Source of the DNA: Thermodesulfovibrio sp.
GTDB taxonomy: Bacteria; Nitrospirota; Thermodesulfovibrionia; Thermodesulfovibrionales; UBA6898
DNA length: 44,460 nt
Assembly: GCA_013824615.1 (NCBI GenBank)
Contig: PNOC01000027.1
Location: 1-44,460, forward strand
Direction of reading: 5' to 3'
Below, one piece after another: positions 18,263 through 25,360 of this stretch. The notes beneath the pieces are model-generated. The model was not told the DNA's origin. It did not search any database and saw only the letters and a program-made list of their open reading frames with translations. A program made the translations under genes and the position numbers. Every line of letters starts with the position of its first letter. The first letter of the stretch is position 1.

Positions 18263-20731
18263 ATGATCGTTGAACTGACTATTAACGAAAAGAAAGTATC
18301 CGTTGAAGAGGGGACAACCATCCTGAAGGCTGCCCAGCAGAACGGAATAAAGATACCGAACCTCTGTTTTGACAAGCGGCTCAGACCCTATGGAGGCTGC
18401 AGGCTCTGCGTTGTTGAGGTGGAGGGCCAGCCCCGCCTCTTCGCATCGTGTTCAACGCCGGTTGCACCTAACATGATCGTAAAGACAGATACGCCAAAAT
18501 TGAAGAAGGCACGGCAGACGGTCCTCGAACTTCTGCTGGTCCATCATCCACTCGACTGCCCGATCTGCGACAAGGCAGGCGAGTGCGATCTGCAGGACCT
18601 TGCGTTTGAATTCGGAAAGCCTGAAGGAAGGTTCCTGCGCCACCGCAAAGCAATGCCGCCGGATGTGAGGGGCCCTCTCGTTGAACTGACAGCAAATCGC
18701 TGCATCCTCTGCGGAAAGTGTGTAAGAATATGTTCCGAGCACCAGGGCAGAGGGGCACTCGGCCTCATAAACAGAGGCTTTTCGACTGTGGTACAGCCTG
18801 CCTTTGGCGAAATACTTGAATGTGACTATTGCGGTCAGTGCATTGATATATGCCCGACAGGGGCGCTTCTGAGCAAACCGTTCAAGTTCCAGGCCCGTGC
18901 CTGGTACCTTGAAGAAAAAGATACAACCTGCCCCTTCTGCGGCTGCGGGTGCACCCTGACCCTCGGCTTGCGAGAAGGCAAGATTCTCAGGGCCCGGGGC
19001 AAGGAAGATACCGGCAGAAATGATGGAAATCTCTGCGGACGGGGCCGCTTTGGTTTTGACTATATCTACAATGAGAGCCGGCTGAAGAGCCCTATGATCC
19101 GAAAAGATGATGTCTTGACCCCGGTATCCTGGGACGAAGCACTTTCGTATATCAGCGACAGGCTAAAATCTATTATGGCCACAAAAGGGAAAAATTCGGT
19201 TGGAGCAATCGGCTCACACCGGTGCACCAATGAAGACAACCATATGCTGAGGAAGTTCATGCAGCAGGTGGTCGGCTGCAACAATATGGATTCGGCAGCC
19301 GCCTTTGGGTATGCAAAGGTGCAGAAAGCCCTCAAGAAGGCTTTTGGTACCACGCAGCACCCCATCCAGATGAAAGCCCCTTTGGGTAAAGACCTGATTT
19401 TTGTTATTGAGTCAGACATAAGCATCACCCACCCGGTCTTCGGGTTGAATATGCTCCAGGCAAAGAGGGAAGGAGCAAAACTTATCGTTGCTGATTCGAG
19501 AGGAACAAAGCTGACACGCCACAGTTCTGCATATCTGAAAATGCAGCCAGGCACCTCAGTCGCGCTGCTTAACGGGATATGCCGGATCATCCTTGACAAG
19601 GGACTCTTCAACCGGGAAATTGTTTCAAAAATGGCCGGTTTTGCAGATTTCGAAAAAAGTCTCGGCAACTATACCACCGACAAGGTTGCCGGGATAACCG
19701 GTATTTCTGAGCAGGAACTTGGCGAAACTGCGGTTGCGCTCGCAGAAGCAAAAAGCAGGATGCTCTCATTCACGGTCAGTTTTACTGAAAACAGCAAAGG
19801 GACCGACCTGGTCATGGCTGCAGCAAATCTGGTAATCCTCCTGGGGGAGGATGTAGATGCGCTTCAGATCCCGGCTGAATATGCGAACACCTATGGGCTA
19901 TATTCTGTTGGACTCAGGCCGGATGCCGATGCTCCTGACGGGAAGGATATCTTTGAGATGCTCTATGAAGCTGATGCGGTCAGGGCGCTTTATATCATGG
20001 GGGAAGACCCTGTCTCGTCATTCCCGTATAATACAAAACTCTGCAGCAATCTGAAAAACCTTGACCTGCTGGTCGTGCAGGATATAGCGATGACCGAAAC
20101 AGCCAAGTTAGCTCATGTTGTGCTGCCTGCTGCTGCCTGGGCCGAAAAAGACGGCACATTTATTAATGCTGAAGGGGTATCTCAAATTGCCAGGAAAATT
20201 ATTGATGCTCCGGGGCAGGCACTCCCTGACTGGCAGATCCTCAGGAACCTCTCGCTTGCCATGGGAAAGGAAATCTCGGTCAGAAGTGTTGCAGACGTTA
20301 CAGCCGAAATTAACGCTGCAATCCGGGACGAAAATATTCCTGACACACGGATCTTCCAGCCGGTTGCTTATACGCCGGGGGAAGAACCTGACGCTGAATT
20401 TCCTCTGGCACTGGTAACCAGAGATGTACTCCAGCATTCCGGCAGCATGACGACACGGTCCAAGTGCCTTGACCTTGTCGTTTCCGAGACCTTTCTTGAA
20501 ATCGGAGAGCAGCAGGCAAGGGAACTGGGAGTCGCTGACAACAGTTATGTCCGTGTGTCCTCCAGAAGAGGAAGCGTCTTTCTCAAGGCAAAGATATCAG
20601 ATACCATTCCCTCAGGCAGGGTATTCGTCCCGCTGCATTTTCCCCATGGAAAGGTAAATGCACTGACCTATCCGGCCTCGAACGGCACGGCAGGCACTGA
20701 TGCAGTGAAGATCGAACCGGCAAAAGGCTGA
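18263..20731 (+). CDS. NuoG/FdhA-like large Fe-S subunit without formate dehydrogenase catalytic residue
   Basis: An 822-residue paralogue of the window's own NuoG. It has a [2Fe-2S] domain (C35, C46, C49, C63), a His-Cys site (HHPLDCPICDKAGEC), a two-cluster ferredoxin (C147-C157 and C187-C197), a [4Fe-4S] site (C223, C226, C230, C258) and a molybdopterin-oxidoreductase-like fold. The FDH catalytic Cys/Sec-His is replaced by G349-Y350, exactly as in NuoG, and the neighbouring arginine is also lost (SAAAFGYA). It is therefore unlikely to oxidise formate. It probably completes a soluble NuoEFG-like complex with the preceding genes. Whether it binds a pterin cofactor cannot be told. A strong terminator follows. 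Confidence 0.85.
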   Translation: MIVELTINEKKVSVEEGTTILKAAQQNGIKIPNLCFDKRLRPYGGCRLCVVEVEGQPRLFASCSTPVAPNMIVKTDTPKLKKARQTVLELLLVHHPLDCPICDKAGECDLQDLAFEFGKPEGRFLRHRKAMPPDVRGPLVELTANRCILCGKCVRICSEHQGRGALGLINRGFSTVVQPAFGEILECDYCGQCIDICPTGALLSKPFKFQARAWYLEEKDTTCPFCGCGCTLTLGLREGKILRARGKEDTGRNDGNLCGRGRFGFDYIYNESRLKSPMIRKDDVLTPVSWDEALSYISDRLKSIMATKGKNSVGAIGSHRCTNEDNHMLRKFMQQVVGCNNMDSAAAFGYAKVQKALKKAFGTTQHPIQMKAPLGKDLIFVIESDISITHPVFGLNMLQAKREGAKLIVADSRGTKLTRHSSAYLKMQPGTSVALLNGICRIILDKGLFNREIVSKMAGFADFEKSLGNYTTDKVAGITGISEQELGETAVALAEAKSRMLSFTVSFTENSKGTDLVMAAANLVILLGEDVDALQIPAEYANTYGLYSVGLRPDADAPDGKDIFEMLYEADAVRALYIMGEDPVSSFPYNTKLCSNLKNLDLLVVQDIAMTETAKLAHVVLPAAAWAEKDGTFINAEGVSQIARKIIDAPGQALPDWQILRNLSLAMGKEISVRSVADVTAEINAAIRDENIPDTRIFQPVAYTPGEEPDAEFPLALVTRDVLQHSGSMTTRSKCLDLVVSETFLEIGEQQARELGVADNSYVRVSSRRGSVFLKAKISDTIPSGRVFVPLHFPHGKVNALTYPASNGTAGTDAVKIEPAKG

Positions 20732-20742
20732 ACAGAACGCTT

Positions 20743-20787
20743 GACCGTCATGCCGGCTTGACTTCAGCCGGCATGACGGTCTTTTTT
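20743..20787 (+). terminator. Rho-independent terminator after the kinase-oxidoreductase operon
   Basis: A perfect 16-base-pair GC-rich stem (20743-20758 pairs with 20766-20781) with a 7-base loop is followed by six T residues. It lies 12 bases after the NuoG-like stop codon. It separates the oxidoreductase operon from the DRTGG/PHP genes downstream, which would then need their own promoter or read-through. Confidence 0.9.
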
Positions 20788-20848
20788 ATATCTGCAAAAC
20801 TCCTGACAGCCGCCCGCAGTTTTTTTCCCGGTTGATTTCCTGCATGAA

Positions 20849-21226
20849 GTGCGATACCCTCAAGATATGACCTTGCGTGAAATTATGGATATACTCGGCG
20901 CAGAAATGCTTTCCAACAATGATGACGGAAAGATCGTCGTCGAAAACGTCTACTGCGCAGATCTCATGAGCAATGTTCTTTCGTATTCCATTACAAATTC
21001 TCTCCTGATAACGAACCTTACCAATGCACAGGTTGTGCGCACCGCTGATGTTGCGGATATCAAGGCCATAGTCTTCTGCAGGGGAAAAAAGCCTGAGCTT
21101 GGCACGATAATGCTGGCAGAAAGAAAAACCATCCCCCTGCTGGTGACCGGGCTGTCGATGTTCGAAGCATGCGGCAGACTTTATGAGAACGGGCTCAGGA
21201 GTGACAAAGACACTGGCAGGCAATGA
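20849..21226 (+). CDS. DRTGG-domain-like protein (first copy)
   Basis: Small protein of 125 residues from a GTG start, or 119 from the ATG at 20867 (MTLREIMDILGAEML). Neither start has a clear ribosome binding site. It resembles the DRTGG-type regulatory domain found alone next to [FeFe]-hydrogenase genes in clostridia and Thermotogae; the signature region is AIVFCRGKKPELGTIMLAERKTIPLLVTGLSMFEACGRL. No catalytic motif is visible. A weak promoter-like TTGATT-N17-TACCCT overlaps the GTG start and would favour the ATG. Its stop overlaps the next gene by 4 bases. The molecular role is unknown. Confidence 0.65.
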   Translation: MRYPQDMTLREIMDILGAEMLSNNDDGKIVVENVYCADLMSNVLSYSITNSLLITNLTNAQVVRTADVADIKAIVFCRGKKPELGTIMLAERKTIPLLVTGLSMFEACGRLYENGLRSDKDTGRQ

Positions 21227-21654
21227 CAAGCAGCTCTGAAGGGACTTTTTTTCTCACCGGCAAGGATTTTGTTAAGGCCGGGACTGCGTCAGGCAGCCTC
21301 AAGCGGGTCCTTGAAGATATGGGGGTTCCGTCTGCGGTTGTTCGTCGGGCCGCCATCGCCGCTTTCGAGGCGGAAATGAATACAATCATCTATGCTGTTG
21401 CAGGTATAATGCATTATTATGTGACCGCGGAAATGATCAAGGTCGTTATACAGGATATGGGACAGGGGATCGAAAACATTGAACTTGCCATGACAGAGGG
21501 ATATTCTACCGCACCTGATTATATACGTGAGATGGGGTTTGGTTCAGGCATGGGTCTCCCCAATATAAAAAAAAATGTGGATAAATTTATGCTGAGCTCT
21601 GTATCCGGGGAAGGAACAACGCTGGAATTTATTATTAATCTCGAAAAAACCTGA
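21223..21654 (+). CDS. RsbW-like serine/threonine kinase or ATP-binding protein
   Basis: A 143-residue GHKL ATPase of the anti-sigma factor kinase type. The N-box lies near residue 48 (AFEAEMNTIIYA), the G1 box is DMGQGIEN and the G2 box GFGSGMGLPNIKK. It has no dimerisation histidine domain and so is not a complete sensor kinase. Homologues of this kind sit between DRTGG genes in hydrogenase-associated clusters. It overlaps the preceding DRTGG gene by 4 bases and is 14 bases before the second DRTGG gene. Its substrate is unknown. Confidence 0.82.
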   Translation: MTSSSEGTFFLTGKDFVKAGTASGSLKRVLEDMGVPSAVVRRAAIAAFEAEMNTIIYAVAGIMHYYVTAEMIKVVIQDMGQGIENIELAMTEGYSTAPDYIREMGFGSGMGLPNIKKNVDKFMLSSVSGEGTTLEFIINLEKT

Positions 21655-21668
21655 TAAAGGAGTACTGC

Positions 21669-22010
21669 ATGATACTGCAGCAACTGGTAGACAGCCTGTC
21701 TCTCGAAGTATTAACAGAGGGTGCGGATCTGATGCGTGGGGTCTCCGGTGGGTATGTCAGCGACATGATTTCTGATGTCATAGGCAATGCACGGGAAGGA
21801 CAGGTCTGGATAACCTTTCAGGTCCACCTCAATATTGTTGCTGCAGCCTCCCTGAAAGGCCTGTCAGCCATCATCATGGTAAACAACCGCAGACCCCTTC
21901 CGGAAACTCTGCAGCGGGCCTCGGAAGAAAACGTCGTCATCATGACAACGTCACTCCCTGCCTTTGATCTTGTCGGCCTCCTTTATGACCTTGGCCTGAG
22001 ATGCCGGTAG
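21669..22010 (+). CDS. DRTGG-domain-like protein (second copy)
   Basis: A 113-residue protein weakly similar in layout to the gene at 20849: an N-terminal helical segment, YVSDMISDVIGNAREGQVWI in the middle, AAASLKGLSAIIMVNNRRP, and a C-terminal LVGLLYDLGLRCR that matches the RLYENGLR end of the first copy. I assign it to the stand-alone DRTGG-like group. AAAGGAG precedes the ATG. The 3' end overlaps the PHP gene by 10 bases. Confidence 0.65.
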   Translation: MILQQLVDSLSLEVLTEGADLMRGVSGGYVSDMISDVIGNAREGQVWITFQVHLNIVAAASLKGLSAIIMVNNRRPLPETLQRASEENVVIMTTSLPAFDLVGLLYDLGLRCR

Positions 22011-22741
22011 AGTTTATAGCTGACCTTCATCTCCACACCTGCCTGTCTCCCTGCGCCGAGCTTTCCATGACACCAAAGGGAATTGTCGAAAAGGCTTCTT
22101 CCCTGGGGATAAATATTCTGGCAGTATGCGATCACAATTCCGCGGAGAACGTTGCCGTGACCAGAGACCTGGCAAGGAAAAAAGGGATCTTCGCCGTTGC
22201 CGGAATGGAAATCTGTTCTGCGGAAGAGGTCCATCTGCTCAGCCTCTTTGATACTATTGAGGAAGCGTTCAAAATGCAGGAGATTGTCTATGAGCATCTT
22301 CAGCCCGGCGCAAATGATGAAAATGCCTTTGGCATGCAGGTTGTTGTCAATGCCGGGGATGAAGTGCTGGACTTCAACAAAAGGCTCCTTATAGGGGCAA
22401 CCAGCCTCTCTGTGGACAGGATTGTTGAACTGATACACAGTCTCAACGGCATTGCTGTTGCAAGCCATATCGACAGAGAGGCCTTCGGCATTATAGGGCA
22501 GCTGGGGTTTATAAGCCCGGAAATCCCCTTTGACGCCCTTGAAATTTCAGGCCGTACATCCTTTGACCAGGCTCTGTTGCAGTATGAGGCCTACCGTCAG
22601 ACCCCGTGGATAACGTCATCTGATGCGCACCTGCTGGAAGAAATTGGCAGACGGACCACCCGTTTTGTGATGAACCATGCGACTTTTGAAGAATTATCTC
22701 TTGCGCTCCGGGGCATTGACGGAAGGCGCCTTTACTTCTGA
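22001..22741 (+). CDS. PHP-domain metal-dependent phosphoesterase
   Basis: A 246-residue member of the polymerase and histidinol phosphatase (PHP) superfamily. Metal-binding motifs are visible in order: HLHTCLSPC near residue 11, AVCDHNSAEN near residue 44, a glutamate in GMEICSAEE, ASHIDRE near residue 153 and SSDAH near residue 208. Such enzymes hydrolyse phosphate esters or nucleotides; the substrate here is unknown. Stand-alone PHP genes recur in the DRTGG/ATPase/NuoE clusters of [FeFe]-hydrogenase loci. It starts inside the end of the preceding gene. Confidence 0.85.
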   Translation: MPVEFIADLHLHTCLSPCAELSMTPKGIVEKASSLGINILAVCDHNSAENVAVTRDLARKKGIFAVAGMEICSAEEVHLLSLFDTIEEAFKMQEIVYEHLQPGANDENAFGMQVVVNAGDEVLDFNKRLLIGATSLSVDRIVELIHSLNGIAVASHIDREAFGIIGQLGFISPEIPFDALEISGRTSFDQALLQYEAYRQTPWITSSDAHLLEEIGRRTTRFVMNHATFEELSLALRGIDGRRLYF

Positions 22742-22747
22742 ACGTTC

Positions 22748-23287
22748 ATGGAAGATATCTCCCTTCATATTCTTGACATCGCTGAAAATTCTGTTGCTGC
22801 CGGCGCCACGGTCATAGCCATTACGCTTGTTGCTGACGAAGATAGGGATATTCTCACGCTCAAGATAGACGACAATGGCAGGGGAATCCCGGCTGAGATC
22901 CTGGGGCAGGTCATGGACCCCTTTTATACCACGAGGACCACGCGCAAGACCGGGTTCGGACTGTCACTGCTTTCCCAATCCGCCAGAGAAGCAGACGGTG
23001 ACATACTGATCACCTCGGCCGAAGGCAAAGGCACACAGATATCTGCTTATTTCAGGAGCAGTCATGTTGACCGAAAGCCTCTGGGCAATCTGGCTGATAC
23101 GTTTTCAGTCCTTATTGCAGGCAATCCTGATATTGATTTTATTATCACCTGCAGTCTGAAGGGAAAAGAGTGTCAGCTTGACACACGCTTGCTCAGGGCG
23201 GACCTGGAAGAGGTACCCCTCAATGCCCCTGACGTAATTGCGGCAATTAGAAAATACCTGAAGAAAGCTCTGACAGGCCTGAACTAG
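22748..23287 (+). CDS. GHKL ATP-binding protein (histidine kinase-like ATPase domain only)
   Basis: A 179-residue protein. Its first 105 residues form a HATPase_c domain: N-box HILDIAENSVAAGA, G1 box DDNGRGIPAE, and G2 box TRKTGFGLSLLSQSA. The last 70 residues (from about GNLADTFSVLIAGNPDIDF) are not a recognised receiver or kinase domain. No phospho-acceptor histidine domain is seen. It begins six bases after the PHP gene and closes the small cluster. In hydrogenase loci such a gene normally lies directly upstream of the NuoE-like gene. Confidence 0.8.
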   Translation: MEDISLHILDIAENSVAAGATVIAITLVADEDRDILTLKIDDNGRGIPAEILGQVMDPFYTTRTTRKTGFGLSLLSQSAREADGDILITSAEGKGTQISAYFRSSHVDRKPLGNLADTFSVLIAGNPDIDFIITCSLKGKECQLDTRLLRADLEEVPLNAPDVIAAIRKYLKKALTGLN

Positions 23288-23340
23288 CCTGATAAAGGGT
23301 AATTGCCGGGCAGCGCCTGCGTCAGGCGGTCCGTTCGACC

Positions 23341-23529
23341 TTATCTTTTTTCGAGTATTATGCGATGCTTCAGGAGCGAAATCTCGCGTATCTCGCCTTC
23401 GAATATCTTCTGCTCGCCAAAGAGATTTTTCAGGTAAATCTTCCCCGGCTCGGGCTTCATGACATCTACATTTTCGAGATAAAGTTCCTCTACCCCGTCC
23501 TTAAACACATAGGCGTTCGCCTCACACAT
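23341..23529 (-). CDS. cooT: CooT-family nickel-binding protein
   Basis: A 62-residue protein matching the CooT family, small Ni(II)-binding dimers linked to carbon monoxide dehydrogenase maturation. I place the start at the ATG at 23529: a GGAGG Shine-Dalgarno sequence lies 6 bases upstream, and this start gives the family N-terminus Met-Cys-Glu-Ala, whose Cys2 is the nickel ligand in characterised CooT. A TTG at 23535 would wrongly add two residues. It overlaps the end of the DUF3842 gene by 8 bases. No CODH gene is visible in the window. Confidence 0.83.
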   Translation of the reverse strand: MCEANAYVFKDGVEELYLENVDVMKPEPGKIYLKNLFGEQKIFEGEIREISLLKHRIILEKR

Positions 23530-23938
23530 TTCCAACCTCCCTTATCCTGGATATCAGAGTATCGACAAGATGCGGCAATGGCTCCTTGCTGACGCTCACG
23601 ATTTCAACCCCCTCCTGGTTCAGGGGGAGCAGAATTTTTTTAGCCACGGACGCTATAATCGCCGCTGCCATCTTCGCGGTCACTTCGCCAAGCATGGCGT
23701 CAGGAAGAACTACGCTGAGGGGCCCGACGATCATATCAACCCGAGAAGAGTTCCAGACAATGGCATTCTCGCCGGTAGCACCCTTATTGGCCCTCGACTT
23801 CATCATCGCCGACGTTGCTGCCGCATTTGTCCCAAGGGCGATAATCTCAACGAGATCCGGGAGTTCCTCCCTGATCCTCCTGACAATGAGGGCTCCGATA
23901 CCGCCCCCCTGCCCGTCAATTACTGCAATACGCATCAT
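23522..23938 (-). CDS. DUF3842 family protein
   Basis: A 138-residue protein matching the DUF3842 family by its N-terminus MRIAVIDGQGGGIG, which looks like a nucleotide-binding glycine-rich loop, and the segments ALGTNAAATSAMM, ANKGATGENAIVWN and VVLPDAMLGEVT. The function is unknown. The ATG at 23938 (or 23935) is chosen because homology starts there; the frame stays open further upstream to 24061. It is coupled to cooT by an 8-base overlap, which suggests a shared role, possibly in metal-centre maturation (inference). Confidence 0.75.
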   Translation of the reverse strand: MMRIAVIDGQGGGIGALIVRRIREELPDLVEIIALGTNAAATSAMMKSRANKGATGENAIVWNSSRVDMIVGPLSVVLPDAMLGEVTAKMAAAIIASVAKKILLPLNQEGVEIVSVSKEPLPHLVDTLISRIREVGNV

Positions 23939-24034
23939 AGTTGAAGTATATAGAGATCGGACGCGGGGAGTCAAACCAAACATGCCTCGTGCGATATTTG
24001 GTAATGACTGATGACGGCTGCTATGCTTTTTTTG

Positions 24035-24040
24035 TATAAT
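24035..24040 (+). promoter_or_regulatory. Candidate -10 element for the outer-membrane protein gene
   Basis: A perfect TATAAT lies 43 bases upstream of the chosen ATG at 24083, giving a plausible leader of about 36 bases with an AAGGAG Shine-Dalgarno sequence at 24071-24076. No good -35 element is visible at 17-18 bases, so the call rests on the -10 alone. Confidence 0.4.
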
Positions 24041-24082
24041 GTTGAGGCTTTCAGAAGTCAATATCCAGATAAGGAGAACAAC

Positions 24083-25018
24083 ATGCTCAATGTAGAGAAG
24101 AGATTATCAGGGGGAAAACTATCAGGGTTGTTTTTGATGCTTTGCATTGCTCTTACCGCGGCATCGTTTTTTGCTCTGCCCGCGACAACAGTGCAGGCCA
24201 CCGAAATGGGCGGGGGGGCCTATCCCAACGGGGCCGAAGACTTTATGTCGGGGGCAGTCCCCCCTCCGGGCTTTTACTTTATCGATTATCTCACCCATTA
24301 TCGTGCAGATGTGATGAAAGATGGGAGCGGCAACAGCGCTGTCCCCGGGTTTGACCTGAAGGCTACAGCAAATGTTTTCAGATTTATTTATGTCACCAAA
24401 CAACAGATACTGGGCGGGTTCTGGGGCATGCATGCCTTTATTCCCGTTGTCAATCTGGATGTCTCAGCCGCAGGCCACAGCCAGTCGAATAGCGGGCTTG
24501 GCGATATCATAATAGATCCCTTTATTCTGTCCTGGCACTCCAAAAACTGGCATGCCGTAACCGGACTCGATATCTACCTGCCGACAGGTTCCTATAACTC
24601 TCACGACCTGGCAAATATTGGCCGGAACTACTGGACTTTTGAGCCGGTAGCGGCGCTCACCTATGTAAGTGACAACGGGTTCGATATTTCGGCAAAGGTC
24701 ATGTACGATATCAATACGAAGAACGATGATACTGACTACACTTCCGGACAGGAATTCCATGTTGATTACAGCATCGGCAAGAAATTTGACAACCTCAGCG
24801 TCGGACTCGGAGGATACTATTACAAGCAGGTTACCGACGATAAGCAGGCCGGAGCCAAGGTCGGCGATGGAAACAAGGGGCAGGTTTTTGGCATCGGGCC
24901 CCAAGTCAAATACGACCATAAAAACATGAGTTTTCTTCTTAAATATCAGGCTGAAACCAATGTAAAAAACAGGCCTGATGGCGACAAGTTCTGGTTCAAG
25001 TTTGTCTACGCATTTTAA
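24083..25018 (+). CDS. Outer-membrane beta-barrel protein, SphA/phenol-MetA-type
   Basis: A 311-residue exported protein. The ATG at 24083 follows AAGGAG by 6 bases; the frame opens earlier (24011), but that part overlaps the promoter. A signal peptide (residues about 1-40, ending VQATE) precedes a mature chain of alternating beta strands ending in FVYAF, with the terminal aromatic residue typical of outer-membrane barrels. The segments PPPGFYFIDYLTHYRAD, LGDIIIDPFILSWHSKNW and DIYLPTGSYN resemble the SphA/phenol_MetA_deg family, whose members are thought to act in uptake of hydrophobic compounds. The substrate is unknown. A terminator follows. Confidence 0.8.
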   Translation: MLNVEKRLSGGKLSGLFLMLCIALTAASFFALPATTVQATEMGGGAYPNGAEDFMSGAVPPPGFYFIDYLTHYRADVMKDGSGNSAVPGFDLKATANVFRFIYVTKQQILGGFWGMHAFIPVVNLDVSAAGHSQSNSGLGDIIIDPFILSWHSKNWHAVTGLDIYLPTGSYNSHDLANIGRNYWTFEPVAALTYVSDNGFDISAKVMYDINTKNDDTDYTSGQEFHVDYSIGKKFDNLSVGLGGYYYKQVTDDKQAGAKVGDGNKGQVFGIGPQVKYDHKNMSFLLKYQAETNVKNRPDGDKFWFKFVYAF

Positions 25019-25040
25019 TTATACCGCCTGAGTCTTTCGC

Positions 25041-25075
25041 GGGGGGGGGGAATCAGTTCCCCCCCCCCTTTTTTT
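25041..25075 (+). terminator. Rho-independent terminator with G10/C10 stem
   Basis: Ten consecutive G residues (25041-25050), an 8-base loop and ten consecutive C residues (25059-25068) are followed by seven T residues. It lies 22 bases after the stop codon of the barrel protein and would form a very stable homopolymeric stem. Confidence 0.88.
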
Positions 25076-25076
25076 C

Positions 25077-25360
25077 TGTACAGACAGTACCGTGACATAG
25101 ATATTCTGGCCCTTGACTCCCACGAGAAACAGCGCTCCTGTCCCAAAAAAAAGCCCCTGTTCTAATGTAATAATCTTCTATCCCCCTATTTGCCTCTGAA
25201 TAATGAAGCAAACTTAACTGGACTATACCCATAATCGCGGCTTAGAATAAGTAAACAAAATACTATATATATTATTAATAATAATTAATATAGCGCGCAT
25301 CCGGTTTCAAGGGTTCTGCTTTGGCAGATTCAGGGTTATTAACTATCACCAGGAGGAGAT
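25077..25360 (+). other. Intergenic region with AT-rich promoter-like tract
   Basis: No gene is seen in these 284 bases. The stretch 25253-25292 is almost pure A/T with several -10-like hexamers and is the likely promoter area of the secreted repeat protein. No convincing -35 element and no riboswitch I recognise were found; I compared by eye with the GEMM cyclic-di-GMP type without a match. A good AGGAGGAG ribosome binding site ends about 6 bases before the next ATG. Confidence 0.4.

Noticed and set aside
18263-20731. Annotation as a formate dehydrogenase alpha subunit
   Set aside because: Fe-S motifs and fold fit, but the catalytic Cys/Sec-His is replaced by Gly-Tyr, as in the window's own NuoG. 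No in-frame TGA that could encode Sec occurs at that position.
23314-23328. Hairpin between the convergent GHKL and CooT genes as a terminator
   Set aside because: The stem is only 6 base pairs and is not followed by a T run on either strand.
24011-24082. N-terminal extension of the outer-membrane protein
   Set aside because: The extension would cover the TATAAT promoter element and has no Shine-Dalgarno sequence. The ATG at 24083 has AAGGAG at good spacing and starts the signal peptide.
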